Positions 40,384 through 51,365 of a stretch of 64,000 nt of DNA are shown piece by piece (the first letter of the stretch is position 1; each line of letters starts with the position of its first letter). Both the position numbers and the translations under genes were made by a program. Below the pieces are notes generated by a model. That model was given only the letters and a program-made list of their open reading frames with translations, did no database searches and had not been told where the DNA came from. Origin of the DNA: Antedon bifida (taxonomy: Eukaryota > Echinodermata > Crinoidea > Comatulida > Antedonidae); NCBI GenBank assembly GCA_963402885.1, contig OY727095.1, forward strand, positions 9,305,001-9,369,000, written 5' to 3'.

Positions 40384-40389
40384 ATAAAT
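40384..40389 (+). terminator. Candidate poly(A) signal of TMEM127
   Basis: AATAAA about 1.45 kb after the stop codon, beyond the minisatellite. Use is inferred. Confidence 0.35.
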
Positions 40390-41705
40390 ATATTTTTCAA
40401 ATCTGTGTTGTAATTAATGACACTATAGGATATAGTTCTTTCTCTTGTTTTTAATGTACAGAGTTACGTAAAAGGCTACCTGCTTAATGTACTTTCTGTA
40501 TAACATTGAATATTACATTTATACATATAATAATGTTATAACTATTACATTACAGTAACTTAAAACAACGTGGTTACTGTATATACTTAGCTATTATGAT
40601 TATATGGCATATATTTTGCATTATATTGTTATTACTGTATAATATACAGTAGCTCCATAATGGTTTATGATTATGAATTGTTTTATATGATTTTTAAGTT
40701 GACTATAAATACATTTTTAATTTCTATTCATAAAATATAGTTGTATACCATTTGATACTTTTCTTTATAATAATACTTCTACTACTAGAAATAGAATATT
40801 ACAAAATTATATAAGAATTTTATTAAAAATGAAATATCAACTATCCTCATAATATCTGACATTATAATTTGTATACTAGGTAATTCTTATTTTTATAAAC
40901 TGTATTGTTATTTAAAGCTAGAACTAGCGTTGTTTGATTTGAGAAAACTGGCAACTAAATAATCATGTAAGAATGATTTGGAAAAGAAGTGTGTAAAAAT
41001 ATGACTTAAGTAGTATGTGAATTTGACTTGGAAAATACCAACAGAAAGGGAGTCTGTGGATTGTATGTAGTTATGAAATTATACAACACAATCATCATAA
41101 AAGAATATTACAGTATTGTGTTCATAATTTTGGGCTTGCCATTTGACAGAATGGAAGAAACATTTGATTTGTTTCGACAAACTTCCAAGCGTGGGGAGAA
41201 TTTACATTTTTGGATGTGTATGCTAAAGGTATTTCATATCATTTTCATGAGGTAAAATCTATAGTTTAATTTGTGAGTACTGTAATATTTTGTGGGGTTT
41301 TTAAGGGACATGAAAACATACCTTGTGTACATTTTTAAACTTTATCAAATTTCCAAATAAAGATTTTATATACTATCATCATATGTATGATTTGTCACTT
41401 TTATTTTATTAGACCGCCAGTCTCCATCGCACTTTATGTTGTAATGATTTCTTGTTTATTTGTTTTATTTATGTGGAACACGCTGGAAGATACAAGTTTT
41501 GTGAGATGACAATTTCACAGCAATGTGAATAAATGAAAAGAGGCGAATTTCTAAAATTGTAGGTGGCGCTCTGTTTTTTGAGAGTCAATCGTGTGGTCGC
41601 ATGTTTACCATGACCATTTTGCAGCATATGCGTTGGTATTTTTATGTCTGTATAATGCTCAACTATTAATTCCACGTATATTTTGATAAACTGCAGGATT
41701 TTATA

Positions 41706-44700
41706 ATGCAGTCTGATACTAACACTTTGGGAAAAGGTGATTTTATCACACCAAAAGATGGAGATGAATCCATTGAATCTAGGCCTCGGTGTAGCGGTGG
41801 TAGGCCGACGAAGGAGGAAGGTGACACAGATGGCGAAGCTGTCGGTGGTGTTGACGTTGTCCCACCATCACCGCCTGAAACTTCGAAAGCTGAGGGGGTG
41901 GCTAAAAATGTGTCTAATACAAGAAGAGAAAGCTTTACGAACAATTCGGATAACAGTACGCGGTTTTAAAACGTTTTTATTTATTATTAGTTATATAATA
42001 ATATAGCCTTCCTGAATTAATTTAAAATACCGTATTTAATCGAATAATAAACGCCCCACTTTTTAAAATATAAACGCCTCCCTCGATCGAGCCCCTCGAG
42101 TAAACACCTCCCTCTGTATTACATCAAAAGATAGACTTTATAATGTTTGTTTTCAGATCTTTCTTTATTTAAGTATCTAAATGCAGAATTAACAAGAGGC
42201 TATTTTCTACAACATGATGAGGCAAAGTATGAACAAAAGCGAGAGCGTGTTTACACATTTTTTAAAATTCAAAAAGAAGTTGAAAAGGTAATAATATTAA
42301 GTGCAGTATACAGTATTATCTCTATGATTAAAGATGTATTGTCCCTTGAAACAAAAAAAAATGAATGTCAAAATATTCTAAATTTAATTTGGCCATATCA
42401 AAGTAATAATTAATATTAAAGTTATTCACTTTAAGTCGAAAATTCGCCAAAAACAAAAACAACAAGTTTACATAATTAACAGGTAAATTAATTTAATTAC
42501 ATTTCTTCTGGAAAATCGTCGCGAGCGAAAGTAAACAAAGATTTCAAACCACGAGTATGCATTATGCATGATGCTAATTAGGATTGTTTACAACTCGTCA
42601 CAGTTGAGAAGGTGTTTTCACACAAATCTCGAGGAAATTTTTTTTGATTATGCATACAGAGTAGCCAAACAAGCGCGTTGCATTATGAGATATGTTTTGA
42701 TCAAAGTCAAAGTTATTTTTTGAACAAAAAAACGTCTGTATTTCAGTAAAATGATTTTTTTTTGACTAGTTTTTGGTGAAAGTTAATAACTATTATGATA
42801 CTTCAAAATGACCCACTTTTTTTCGAAATATTAAAAAAAAATGTTTTTTGGAATTAGTCAAAGGGACAATACATCTTTAAATAAACGTAATTTATTTTAT
42901 TATTTCCCTTTTTCCATAGGTGTGTGGCTTTTGACTTTATTGTATTCTATACTGCTTTATATTCCTTGTCAATAAGACTTGTCTACAATATCAAACTTAA
43001 TGTCACAAAAAAATGTGATGTGCGCATATATGGACATTTCATATCACTACCATATTTGACCATATCACTACCATATTTGGACACATCACACTTTTTTGTC
43101 AAACTAGTTTGATAGTTTAGACAGAGCTTTATGGTTTATTCTATTCTTTAACAGATGATGTGGTATGGCTTTTTCCTCTGCATGGATGCCTTTCTATTTT
43201 TGTTTACATTCCTACCAATGCGAGTGTTCATGGCGCTCCTCAAGATATTTATTGGACCCTGTCAAGTGCAACGGTAGGATGTGTGTTTATTCAGGGGTTG
43301 TGGAGTGGGTGTTTGCCTTTTCCTCTATTAATTCTTTCTATATACTTTGTGTTTGGATATACGAACATTTTAGATCTCTCAGTGTTTTGGTAATTATACC
43401 GCTTTTTTAAAGAGGTACTCAGGGGTTATCCATTATGTTATTTTTAACTGGCAGACTGAGGCAGCCAAATTTAAATTTACTGGCCATCAATAAAACATGA
43501 ACATTTCTGTGGAAAATTAAAAGTCTATAAACATAAAAAAGTGGGAGTGCCAACATCTGAAGTTAAAAAAATGGAAGGTGGTGTTTTTTTTTTAGGTCAA
43601 CAGCGCCCTCTATCTGTTATCGAGAGGTAAGGAATGCAGTGTGTAACGTCACAAGTGGTATCGCGTGGTATCCGTTAGAAAAGTTATGACCCTAGATGGT
43701 CGTACAGTGGTTTAAATATCGTAAATTTTCTCCTTTTAGTTAAATTTTAATGCAGCAAACTACACACATACATCAAAATTCAGTTATCTTTGTAATCCGG
43801 GAGAAAATATGGGAAACCGGGAGCACAATATTAGCCAGGGAGATGAGTCTAAAATTCAGGAGTCTCCCGGGCAAAATGAAACTGTAGTAAAGAAAACATT
43901 AAATACCTTATTCAAAGTTTGGAGAGGTCATCCAGTATAATGAGAAGAATAATCATTTATTTTATATTTAATTTTCAGAGGTGGCCGGTGGCTGGAACCA
44001 GCTCAAATGTGTGACCTGTTAAAAGGGTTTATACTGATTTCCTGCAGCTGGATTCTTAACTTTGTAGACATTTCGATGTTGTATCATATTGTCAGAGGCC
44101 AGGCCATGATTAAACTGTATATCATCTACAATATGTTGGAGGTATTAATGATTGCTTCTTTTAAAGATATATTGTCCCCTCAACAAAATTTTTTCAACAT
44201 AATAGTTATTCACTTTGACCAAAAACTGGATCGAAAAAAAAATTATTTTCCTAAAAAAAATGTTAATTTAATTAAAAATGGTTTTTGGTTAAAATTAACC
44301 GTTTCTTTTGTCTTTTTATAAGTGAAATAATTATTTTTGTTGATTTTTTTTTCTACAGAATTGAATAACTTTATCAAAGCTGCAACTGCAAAATCTAAAG
44401 TCTTTAAATAAGATTTAATAAATCTTCATTTTTCATGTTTTTGGAGGACAATACATCTTTAAGGTTTAACTGTGATACACCAGGCCTCTTAGGCTTCCAA
44501 AAAGAAATGAAGTATGGTCAAGACATTCTTGACTTTATTCCCTTTCAGAAAAACATGGTGCACCACAAACCAGACTATTGGTTGCCTTTGATCAAAAGTT
44601 ATAGATAAAGCATGGAAATAATAGTTTTTTTCAATTCACAGAAAGAAAATTTTTATAAAAAAAACAAGTCAAGACATTTTGCATCTGGCTAAGTGTGTCC

Positions 44701-47700
44701 AGTCAAACTTTATTGTAAAAGTTTATGGTTTCCTTTTAATTAACAATTTATTTGTTTTAATGCAGGTAGCTGACCGCTTATTTTCATCATTTGGTCAAGA
44801 CATTCTGGATGCTTTATTTTGGACGGCAACCGAACCAAAGAAGAAAAGGAGAGAACATTTTGGCATCATTCCCCATTTGGGATTAGCTATTGTTTATGTC
44901 TGTATCCTTTTTTTTGGTGAAAGTTTGCTATATTTTTTAACGCCACATTTCAATAAATGTGGTTTAGGCCAGTGAGCATTCTTACAAGTATTTTAACAGT
45001 TGAAAACAATAAGTGTCTATGTAAAGTTTATTCAATTTCCTATATGGTTAGCCCAAAATTCTGATTTTCCAAAAAGTCTGTTGGTTTAAGTGTACTATTC
45101 CTTTTTAAAACGTACAAGGAGGTTTTCTGTTTAAAGGTTGACCATGTCATTTGCATGTCATTGTCAACCATTTTTATATTAGGCAAATTGCCAAGGACAA
45201 CAATAAGCGAATTCATTCTATCCTTTTTAAAGGTGGCGATCATGTTCACAAGACAAACATATACACAAGATGCTCTACATAAACAAAGTCTTATTACAAG
45301 TCTTTGGGAGTGGAATTAGAATAAATCCTGACATATGATATGACAGGACTTGAACCCAGGACCCTTGGATTGATAGCCAAGCATCCTAACCAACAAGCCA
45401 CAACTCCACATGCCACAACCATGCTTGTAATTTCTTAATTTCTATCGACACAGTTGACTTAATTGCATCTAATAGAAAAATGACATACAGGGATGACTGT
45501 GCTGATAGCTTCATTCCTTACTGCTTCATCCCATCGGTCTCTTTTAGGTTAAATACCTTAATTTAATTCAGTTTTACATGCGGTCTTAGTCTTATTCCAG
45601 GCTACTACATTGAATGTGGCATTTAATTCACACACAAAAGCTCTACTCACCATCATGATGTCCAACAATGTAAGTCTGAGTCTGCTATTTTACGCAAATG
45701 ACCTCATCCTTCAGATAGGACGTGAAGCCATTGGTCACAATGTATGTGTATGATAAAGAACTTTACACTGATTATACCTTGTCCAAATTTCTTTAGTTGA
45801 ACTGAAGGTAGAATAGTAATACATTTTTATGTATTCACAACATGGATTTTGAATTGTTAAAAAAAGTTTAACAATATTTTCACACTTCACAGTTACATAC
45901 AAAGTATTAATTTATCCAAACATAAAAATAATTGACACTCCAATAATTGGTGTAATTTATTATATTACTCAAAGAGGCCTAAGCCATTCCCCGCAACAAG
46001 CCATCATTGAATTGTGGTCTGAGAGAATCAAAAGAAATAAAATTGTTATCTGATTTTTACTTGTGTATCTACTGCCTTTTGTTTTGATTTTCTTTGTAAC
46101 ACCTTGTATAACTAATTGTTTATATCTCGTTTATATACTTATGAATAGACTGTAGTTATAATTGTTCATTCCTGATGATCAAAAAGATCGAAACGTTGAA
46201 TCATGGCTTGCCTCTCATTATATGGAGTCAGTTTTATACTACTCCGTGTTATTTAAACATAATCAGTCCATCTATTGGTTTTTGTGTAACTCGATATTCT
46301 TTGTTTATTTCATGTAAGCACTGTTTTATTCAATCATGTGTAACTCACTGTTGATGTGTAGTCATTTGTGTAAATCACTGTTCATTTTGATTTCAATAAT
46401 GTAAAAACTTTTTTGTTGGTGCAGTTTGTAGAGTTGAAAGGAAGCGTATTCAAGAAATTTGAGACGCGTAATTTATACCAGATGTCTTGTGCTGACATAC
46501 GCGAACGCTACCATTACCTGGTTTTACTGTCAATTGTCGTTCTCAGAAACATGACAGAATTTTCCTGGAATCCAGGTAAGTTTAAATGATGTACTTGAGC
46601 CTGGCCTAGATTTTGGAATTGTAGCATCTCTCTCTTTCTGCCTGTTTGAACATTCTATCACGTAAAATTTGTTTTTCTTTGAATTTTAGAACATTTCAAA
46701 CAGCTAATCCCAGACCTAATCTTAGTGCTCATGGCAGAGGTCTTGGTAGACTGGGTTAAACATGCATTCATTACCAAATTTAACTGTATTTCAGCTGAGG
46801 TAATTGTTTTTTTACCAAAAGTTTTTGCTTTTCAATATAACTATATAAATCAAAATAATTATAATATTTTTATACATTTTGCTGATATAAACTACTTAGT
46901 CTATTTCGTGCCTAGCTTACCTGGATAAACCGACAATAAGAAATGATGATAGTGGTTTGTGGGGAGGCTCCCACCTAAGGGCATAGTTCATGGACTATAC
47001 CACTTGTGGAGAGGGGTGTTCAATGAAAATTTCTACTTTTCGAGGTATATCTCGCTCTTCGAGGAGAAAGGGCTATTGTCGGTTTATCCAGGTAAGCTAG
47101 CACTCATAGACTACCAACACCACTGTTGGTTTGTGTAAACTAAATTATTAATTTGTTCTTGTTTTTTTTGCAGGTTTATCTAGAATATCGTGCAAGTTTA
47201 GCAAATGATTTAGTATCAAGTAGAAAAAAGACAGTAAGTATTCTTTTTGTCATGTATTTTAAATACAATATTATATTTATTATTTATTTTAATACACTGT
47301 ACTATACTAGTGTAATTAATAATGCATAAACAATTTCAGTTCTTCCCAGACACAAAACCCGTATCACTCCATTGTGACTGGTTTCTATTTTTCATTAGAT
47401 AGCTGCTAAATGGGTTATTGCATTAAAAACAACCAAATCAGTCCTGAAATAAACGTTTTTGGGTGGATGCAGACACTATCACAACACCAATTTATTCTGG
47501 TTTTGTTGAGCATAGTCATTATTTCTATTGCTTTGGTTTGGTAATTTATGCAAGTCAAAGGTCATTGATCAATTTCTCCTGGTTTGAATCATTTTATTTA
47601 GGCTTACTCAGATCACACAGACTTGGTGTCCAGACGAATGGGGTTCATTCCATTGCCTATTGCAGCATTGGTAAGTTCCTTTAAAGTGTGTTTTTTATGT

Positions 47701-49095
47701 ATATGTCATGAACTATGTTATAAATGCATTCACAATCGGTTTGAGTTTACCCTTTAAAATTGTTTGGTCACATCAAAAAAACTTTATTTTTGATGTTGAT
47801 TCTTCACTTTGTTGTTGTGTTATTTAATTCCGATGATGACATTACAAATCTTAATTATATTTTAATTTATTTTTTAAAATTTGTATTTGTCTGAAACAGA
47901 TAGTGCTCATGTATTTCATTGCTTGAAGTATTTGTATTATACTATATATATTGAGATTAGTTGAGTGCAGTATAAACTTTAAATTAAAAAACTTTCTTTA
48001 CAATTTTAGGGAATACGTATCTTCACCCAGTCATTTAAAATGAGTGGATTCATTTCAGTTGTTATCATCATTCTTTCATACATAAGGTAATTTTTAAAAA
48101 AGTTATTCAATGCACAGATAACAAAGATATCATCCACTAACATTTAAGATATAGTTTATTTGAACTAACTAACAGACAAACTAAAAACTTCACCTAGTAG
48201 AGTTGTAGCTTGGTAGTAAGCATGCTTACCTTCCAATCCCAAGGTCCGGTGTTCGATCTTGTAACTGTAAAACAAATCTACTCCTTAAGCCTAAAATGAG
48301 GTTTAGTTTTTAAGCACGATATAGTTTATCAATCCTGCAAGTGATGAGTAAATGTTCGAATGAAATTTATTTTAAATTGAAATGCTCAATAAAATCATCT
48401 CATCATAAATAAATGTTAACACTTAAATCTGACATTCCCCATCTATTAAAAGGGAAATCCGCAATATACAACAATTGAAACTAAATAGAAAACATAGATA
48501 TAAAATGCATAAAAACAATAAAAATAAACAACATAATAAAAACAAAAACAGTGCTAGATAGATGTATTTATAAACACAAATGAAACCGACTATTTATAGG
48601 AATAGCAATAGTATAGAACTGTGAAACATTAATGAGATGATAGACTTATAGAAAAATATAAAACTTGTGGATAGACAATGTAACATTTAAAAAAAAAATA
48701 GTAGTATAGGAAAATAAATTCATATGAATATACAACAATTTATTTAACCTACTATAAAGACGTTCACCATTTTCATTTACAGCATTACATTACTGAAGAT
48801 TTTAATCAGCATCGTTTTACTCGGAAAAGGCTGTCAGTATGTTAAAGATTACAAACTAGACGAACCACAAACAAATAAAGCACACTCAACCCTGAACAGG
48901 GAAGCATCTCAAAGCGCCCCAAACCTATATCCTGACCCACAGTCACCAGGCCTAGTCCCTTCAGACAGTTCAATTTCTTTAACAGGAAGTGATCTGACAT
49001 TTAGTAGTAAGGCACCCGGGGCAAAGAAAGTTCAACATAATAAATCGTTAAGTGATATTGATAGGTATACTTTATGTAGTAATCAAATTGTTTAA
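41706..49095 (+). CDS. TAPT1: TAPT1, transmembrane anterior-posterior transformation protein 1
   Basis: Twelve exons join in frame: 41706-41955, 42157-42287, 43155-43273, 43979-44141, 44766-44901, 45572-45669, 46425-46575, 46690-46799, 47174-47233, 47602-47670, 48010-48086 and 48783-49095, giving 558 residues (human about 567). The N-terminus is disordered, acidic and Ser/Pro-rich. The conserved membrane domain (DUF747) starts at LSLFKYLNAELTRGYF (about 85-100). It includes RGQAMIKLYIIYNMLEVADR, SSFGQDILDALFWTATEP, IMMSNNFVELKGSVFKKFE, FSWNP, VKHAFITKFN, YRASLANDLVSSR and RRMGFIPLPIAAL, with several hydrophobic helices, and ends in LLGKGCQYVK. A Ser-rich tail closes with SDIDRYTLCSN as in vertebrates. 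Vertebrate TAPT1 acts at ciliary basal bodies and in secretory trafficking; variants in human cause skeletal dysplasia. Exon 6 starts at an AG at 45570-45571, restoring FLHAVLVLFQ before ATTLNVAFNSH. Confidence 0.95.
42328..42880. mobile_element. MITE, TTAAAGATGTATTGTCC family, copy 2
   Basis: The left TTAAAGATGTATTGTCCCTT and right AAGGGACAATACATCTTTAA are exact inverses. At 553 bp this is the longest copy. It lies in TAPT1 intron 2, 40 bases past the exon 2 donor. Confidence 0.88.
42973..43132. mobile_element. MITE, AAGCTCTGTCTACAC family, copy 3
   Basis: TAAGACTTGTCTACAATATC at the left and AGTTTAGACAGAGCTTTA at the right, with the family's TATCACTACCATATTTG repeats inside. It ends 22 bases before TAPT1 exon 3. 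Confidence 0.8.
44161..44462. mobile_element. MITE, TTAAAGATGTATTGTCC family, copy 3
   Basis: It opens TTAAAGATATATTGTCCCCT and closes GAGGACAATACATCTTTAA. It lies in TAPT1 intron 4 only 19 bases after the exon 4 end. Its interior matches copy 1 at 5158. Confidence 0.88.
45301..45408 (-). repeat. tRNA-derived SINE
   Basis: Read on the - strand it starts GGAGTTGTGGCTTGTTGGTT (A-box like) and has GGGTTCAAGTCC (B-box like) about 45 bases on, then a tRNA-unrelated tail. It cannot fold into a full tRNA with CCA-acceptor pairing as far as I can see. Confidence 0.65.
46167..46260. repeat. Dispersed repeat copy with CTGATGA...CGAAAC core
   Basis: CATTCCTGATGATCAAAAAG, then ATCGAAACGTTGAATCATGG and GCTTGCCTCTCATTAT, repeats the intronic sequence at 17681-17740 in CABCOCO1. 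Two copies in unrelated introns show a mobile origin. Confidence 0.65.
46913..47099. mobile_element. 187-bp MITE with 24-bp perfect TIRs and TA target
   Basis: GCTTACCTGGATAAACCGAC at the left and GTCGGTTTATCCAGGTAAGC at the right are exact inverses, each extended by AATA/TATT inward and bounded by TA outside. This is a Tc1/mariner-type layout, lying in TAPT1 intron 8. Confidence 0.88.
48200..48310 (+). repeat. tRNA-derived SINE
   Basis: GAGTTGTAGCTTGGTAGTAA (A-box like) is followed by GGTGTTCGATCTTG (B-box like) and CTACTCCTTAAGCC. It is related to the reversed copies at 38355 and 45301 and lies in TAPT1 intron 11. Confidence 0.65.
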
Positions 49096-49972
49096 CGTTT
49101 TACCCTGCCCCCATATTTGAAATTAAATCTTTCCTAACCCATCTTCTATCAACTAAAAGTCAAAGTAAGTCACCACAGATTGACTTCTTCATCAGTACTT
49201 TCAATAAATGGAAGACTAGTTGATTATACCTGCACTACCATTTTGATTTTATGAAAGGGAGGAAAATTTGCAATCAAGGTTGGTATAACGTATATGTAAC
49301 AAAACATTTCGCTGCCTTTGTAATGTGCTAGAAATTATTTTAAGAGGCCAGCAAGAATAAACATAACCCACCTAATAATCAAATAACGAGGCATTTAGTA
49401 AAATAATAAATATATTTGTCAGAAATCTAATTGATTGTTCTCACAAATGAAAAGCTTCTCTAATACAAATTTCTTGTTGGTAATTAGCATTGGCCGTTGC
49501 AGAAGCATACATTAGTACAGTGTAATCCATGTTCCTGGCTGGATCATATAAACGCTGTGCACTCATTTGTAAAAGTAGCTAATCTAAAAAAGATTCCTAC
49601 CGTAGTTGCATTTTTAGTGTTCAGTTTCAATTTAATGGAAATTCTGGTACCGTATTTTGTCACACACTATTTATAAGTATTGTAAATATAACTGTAAGCG
49701 TAATGTGTGTAAATATCCAATAAGGGATGGAAGCTCTAAAAAGTTGCTGGCGGCAAAAGCTATTAGCTTTATATTTTTACTGCACATTTTCTCTAATTTA
49801 ATTATGTATTTATATATTTTTATCGAATTATAATTTTTACAATAGTTTTATGCTGCTCTACAGCTTAAAATTTAAAAATGTACAAATTAAACCAAATTAT
49901 CAAATATGATATCGCATATTGTTTATTTCTATTTATAGCAATAAAATAATTTCCGTCATGGAAATAAAAAGT

Positions 49973-49978
49973 TAAATA
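49973..49978 (+). terminator. Candidate poly(A) signal of TAPT1
   Basis: GGAAATAAAAAG about 880 bases after the stop; AATAAA in the expected orientation. Confidence 0.4.
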
Positions 49979-50021
49979 TTGAAATGTTTTCATTATTATG
50001 TTTTACCCCAGGGTTCCTTGC

Positions 50022-50276
50022 TGTGGTGTAACACAGAGGCATGAGGCCCTGATTTAAAATCCCCTGGAGGCCTCGGATGTTTTTAGCCTTATTTTAAAGC
50101 CTGTTGTTTACTCTGGGCTCAGTTTCAAGCCTGTTGTTTCCTCTGAGCTCTGCTCAAGGGCCCCTGTAAGTCCCAGGGTTCCTGTAAGTCCCAGGGTCCC
50201 TGTAAGTCCCAGGGTCCCTGTAAGCTCAGGGGCCCCTGGGTTTAGCCAGTGAGCGCTCATAGCCGTTATGCCACTG
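50022..50276. mobile_element. MITE, CAGTGGCGTAA family, copy 1 with 18-bp internal tandem repeat
   Basis: The left TGTGGTGTAACACAGAGGC and right GCCGTTATGCCACTG are imperfect inverses. Inside are four units of GTCCCTGTAAGTCCCAGG (about 50160-50225). GGGGCCCCTGGGTTTAGCCA-type sequence is shared with 52037-52150 and, inverted, with 62193-62379. Confidence 0.7.
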
Positions 50277-51365
50277 GCTCCTTGAGCATACATTTTACTT
50301 CTGCGAGTTTCTAGAGTTCAATATGCCTTTAAATAATTCTGTTTTACCAGTTCTAGTCATCCTGATAATCCCTTCAATATTACTCAGTTGATTAAAAATG
50401 TAAACAAAAAAACATAAGACACACTAACTTATTTATGGATATATTTAATTACAACATTCTTTTATAAATTCATTACAAACATGAAGGTTGACCAGGAAAA
50501 TAGACAAGTTTTGTCAATAGCACAAGCAACGATAAAAAAGCTAAAAAAGCTGAACATTGTGAGAGTTAATACTGTAGTAATACTGAGCAATGTGCACAAA
50601 AGCTAAATAAGCACACAATATTAATATCAAGACTGAATATTTTCATATTTTAGGTTAAATTACAGCACATCATACTACAAAATGTAAAGAAATCTTTGTG
50701 CCTTTGCTACAAAAATTGTGAGCTTTCATTTTTGGACGGTAAATGAATGTTAAACCAAGGCAATCTAACAACAGGATGCTGAGCTACAGAGATCAAAGAG
50801 TTTATCTGTGGCTGTGACACGATCAGTTTCACACCCTTTAACAGGCACTGCGCCACAGAGAATATGTACATAGTACAGTACGACCTGGTACAGCATTTCT
50901 CGCAGTCAGACACGAGTTGCTATCTTGGCAAGGCAAGCTCAGTGTCCTGTTAGATTACCTTGGTTAAACTGACCAAATACAGTCTTAAAGAGAAACGGAA
51001 TGGTAACCTGGCTTATACGCAGATTTCAGAGTGGGTTTCTCCTTCGTCTAACATCCCAAAACAAAAACTCCCCATTGTCTTTTCCCATGTAACTGTTCTG
51101 TTTTTGTGTGGTAATAGTACATAGATGTGTTACATACTATATTTATACTATTTAATAGTGTTAAATAGTATATTTATACTATTTCTTTACTTCACTGTGG
51201 GGACACAAGACTAATATATCTATTCTACCCCATTGGAAATACACTGTGTAAACTACGTTATGATAAGCACATTTTTATTAGAAAAAAAAATTGTGTATTC
51301 TATGAAAAGACAAATCCAAAAAGATACTTTGGCATATAAACAAATACTTAAAAGAAGCACACCAA

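Larger units (their letters stand above)
38930..41705. other. TMEM127 3' region and intergenic DNA before TAPT1
   Basis: A minisatellite (39258-39900) lies between the TMEM127 stop and the first well-placed AATAAA (40384-40389), so it may be part of the 3' UTR. The remainder to 41705 is AT-rich with no supported exon; the 75-residue frame at 41028 has no family resemblance. The TAPT1 promoter should lie near 41400-41700. Confidence 0.55.
49096..51365. other. Convergent intergenic region between TAPT1 and the C6orf163-like gene
   Basis: The two genes end toward each other here. It holds the TAPT1 3' UTR (AATAAA at 49973-49978), a CAGTGGCGTAA-type element (50022-50276) and the presumed 3' UTR of the - strand gene. 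The frame at 50707-50913 is not recognisable. Confidence 0.6.

Noticed and set aside
41028..41255. 75-residue open frame upstream of TAPT1
   Set aside because: No similarity, no coding-like composition, and poor start and end context.
44679..44975. 98-residue frame taken as a separate gene
   Set aside because: It is TAPT1 exon 5 (44766-44901) with intron on both sides.
45301..45408. Possible tRNA gene on the - strand
   Set aside because: It has A- and B-box-like words but similar copies lie elsewhere in the window and the arms do not pair as a tRNA; a SINE fits better.
45451..45546. Candidate TAPT1 micro-exons after acceptors at 45450 and 45490
   Set aside because: They do not give the family sequence; exon 6 starting at 45572 directly supplies FLHAVLVLFQ in frame.
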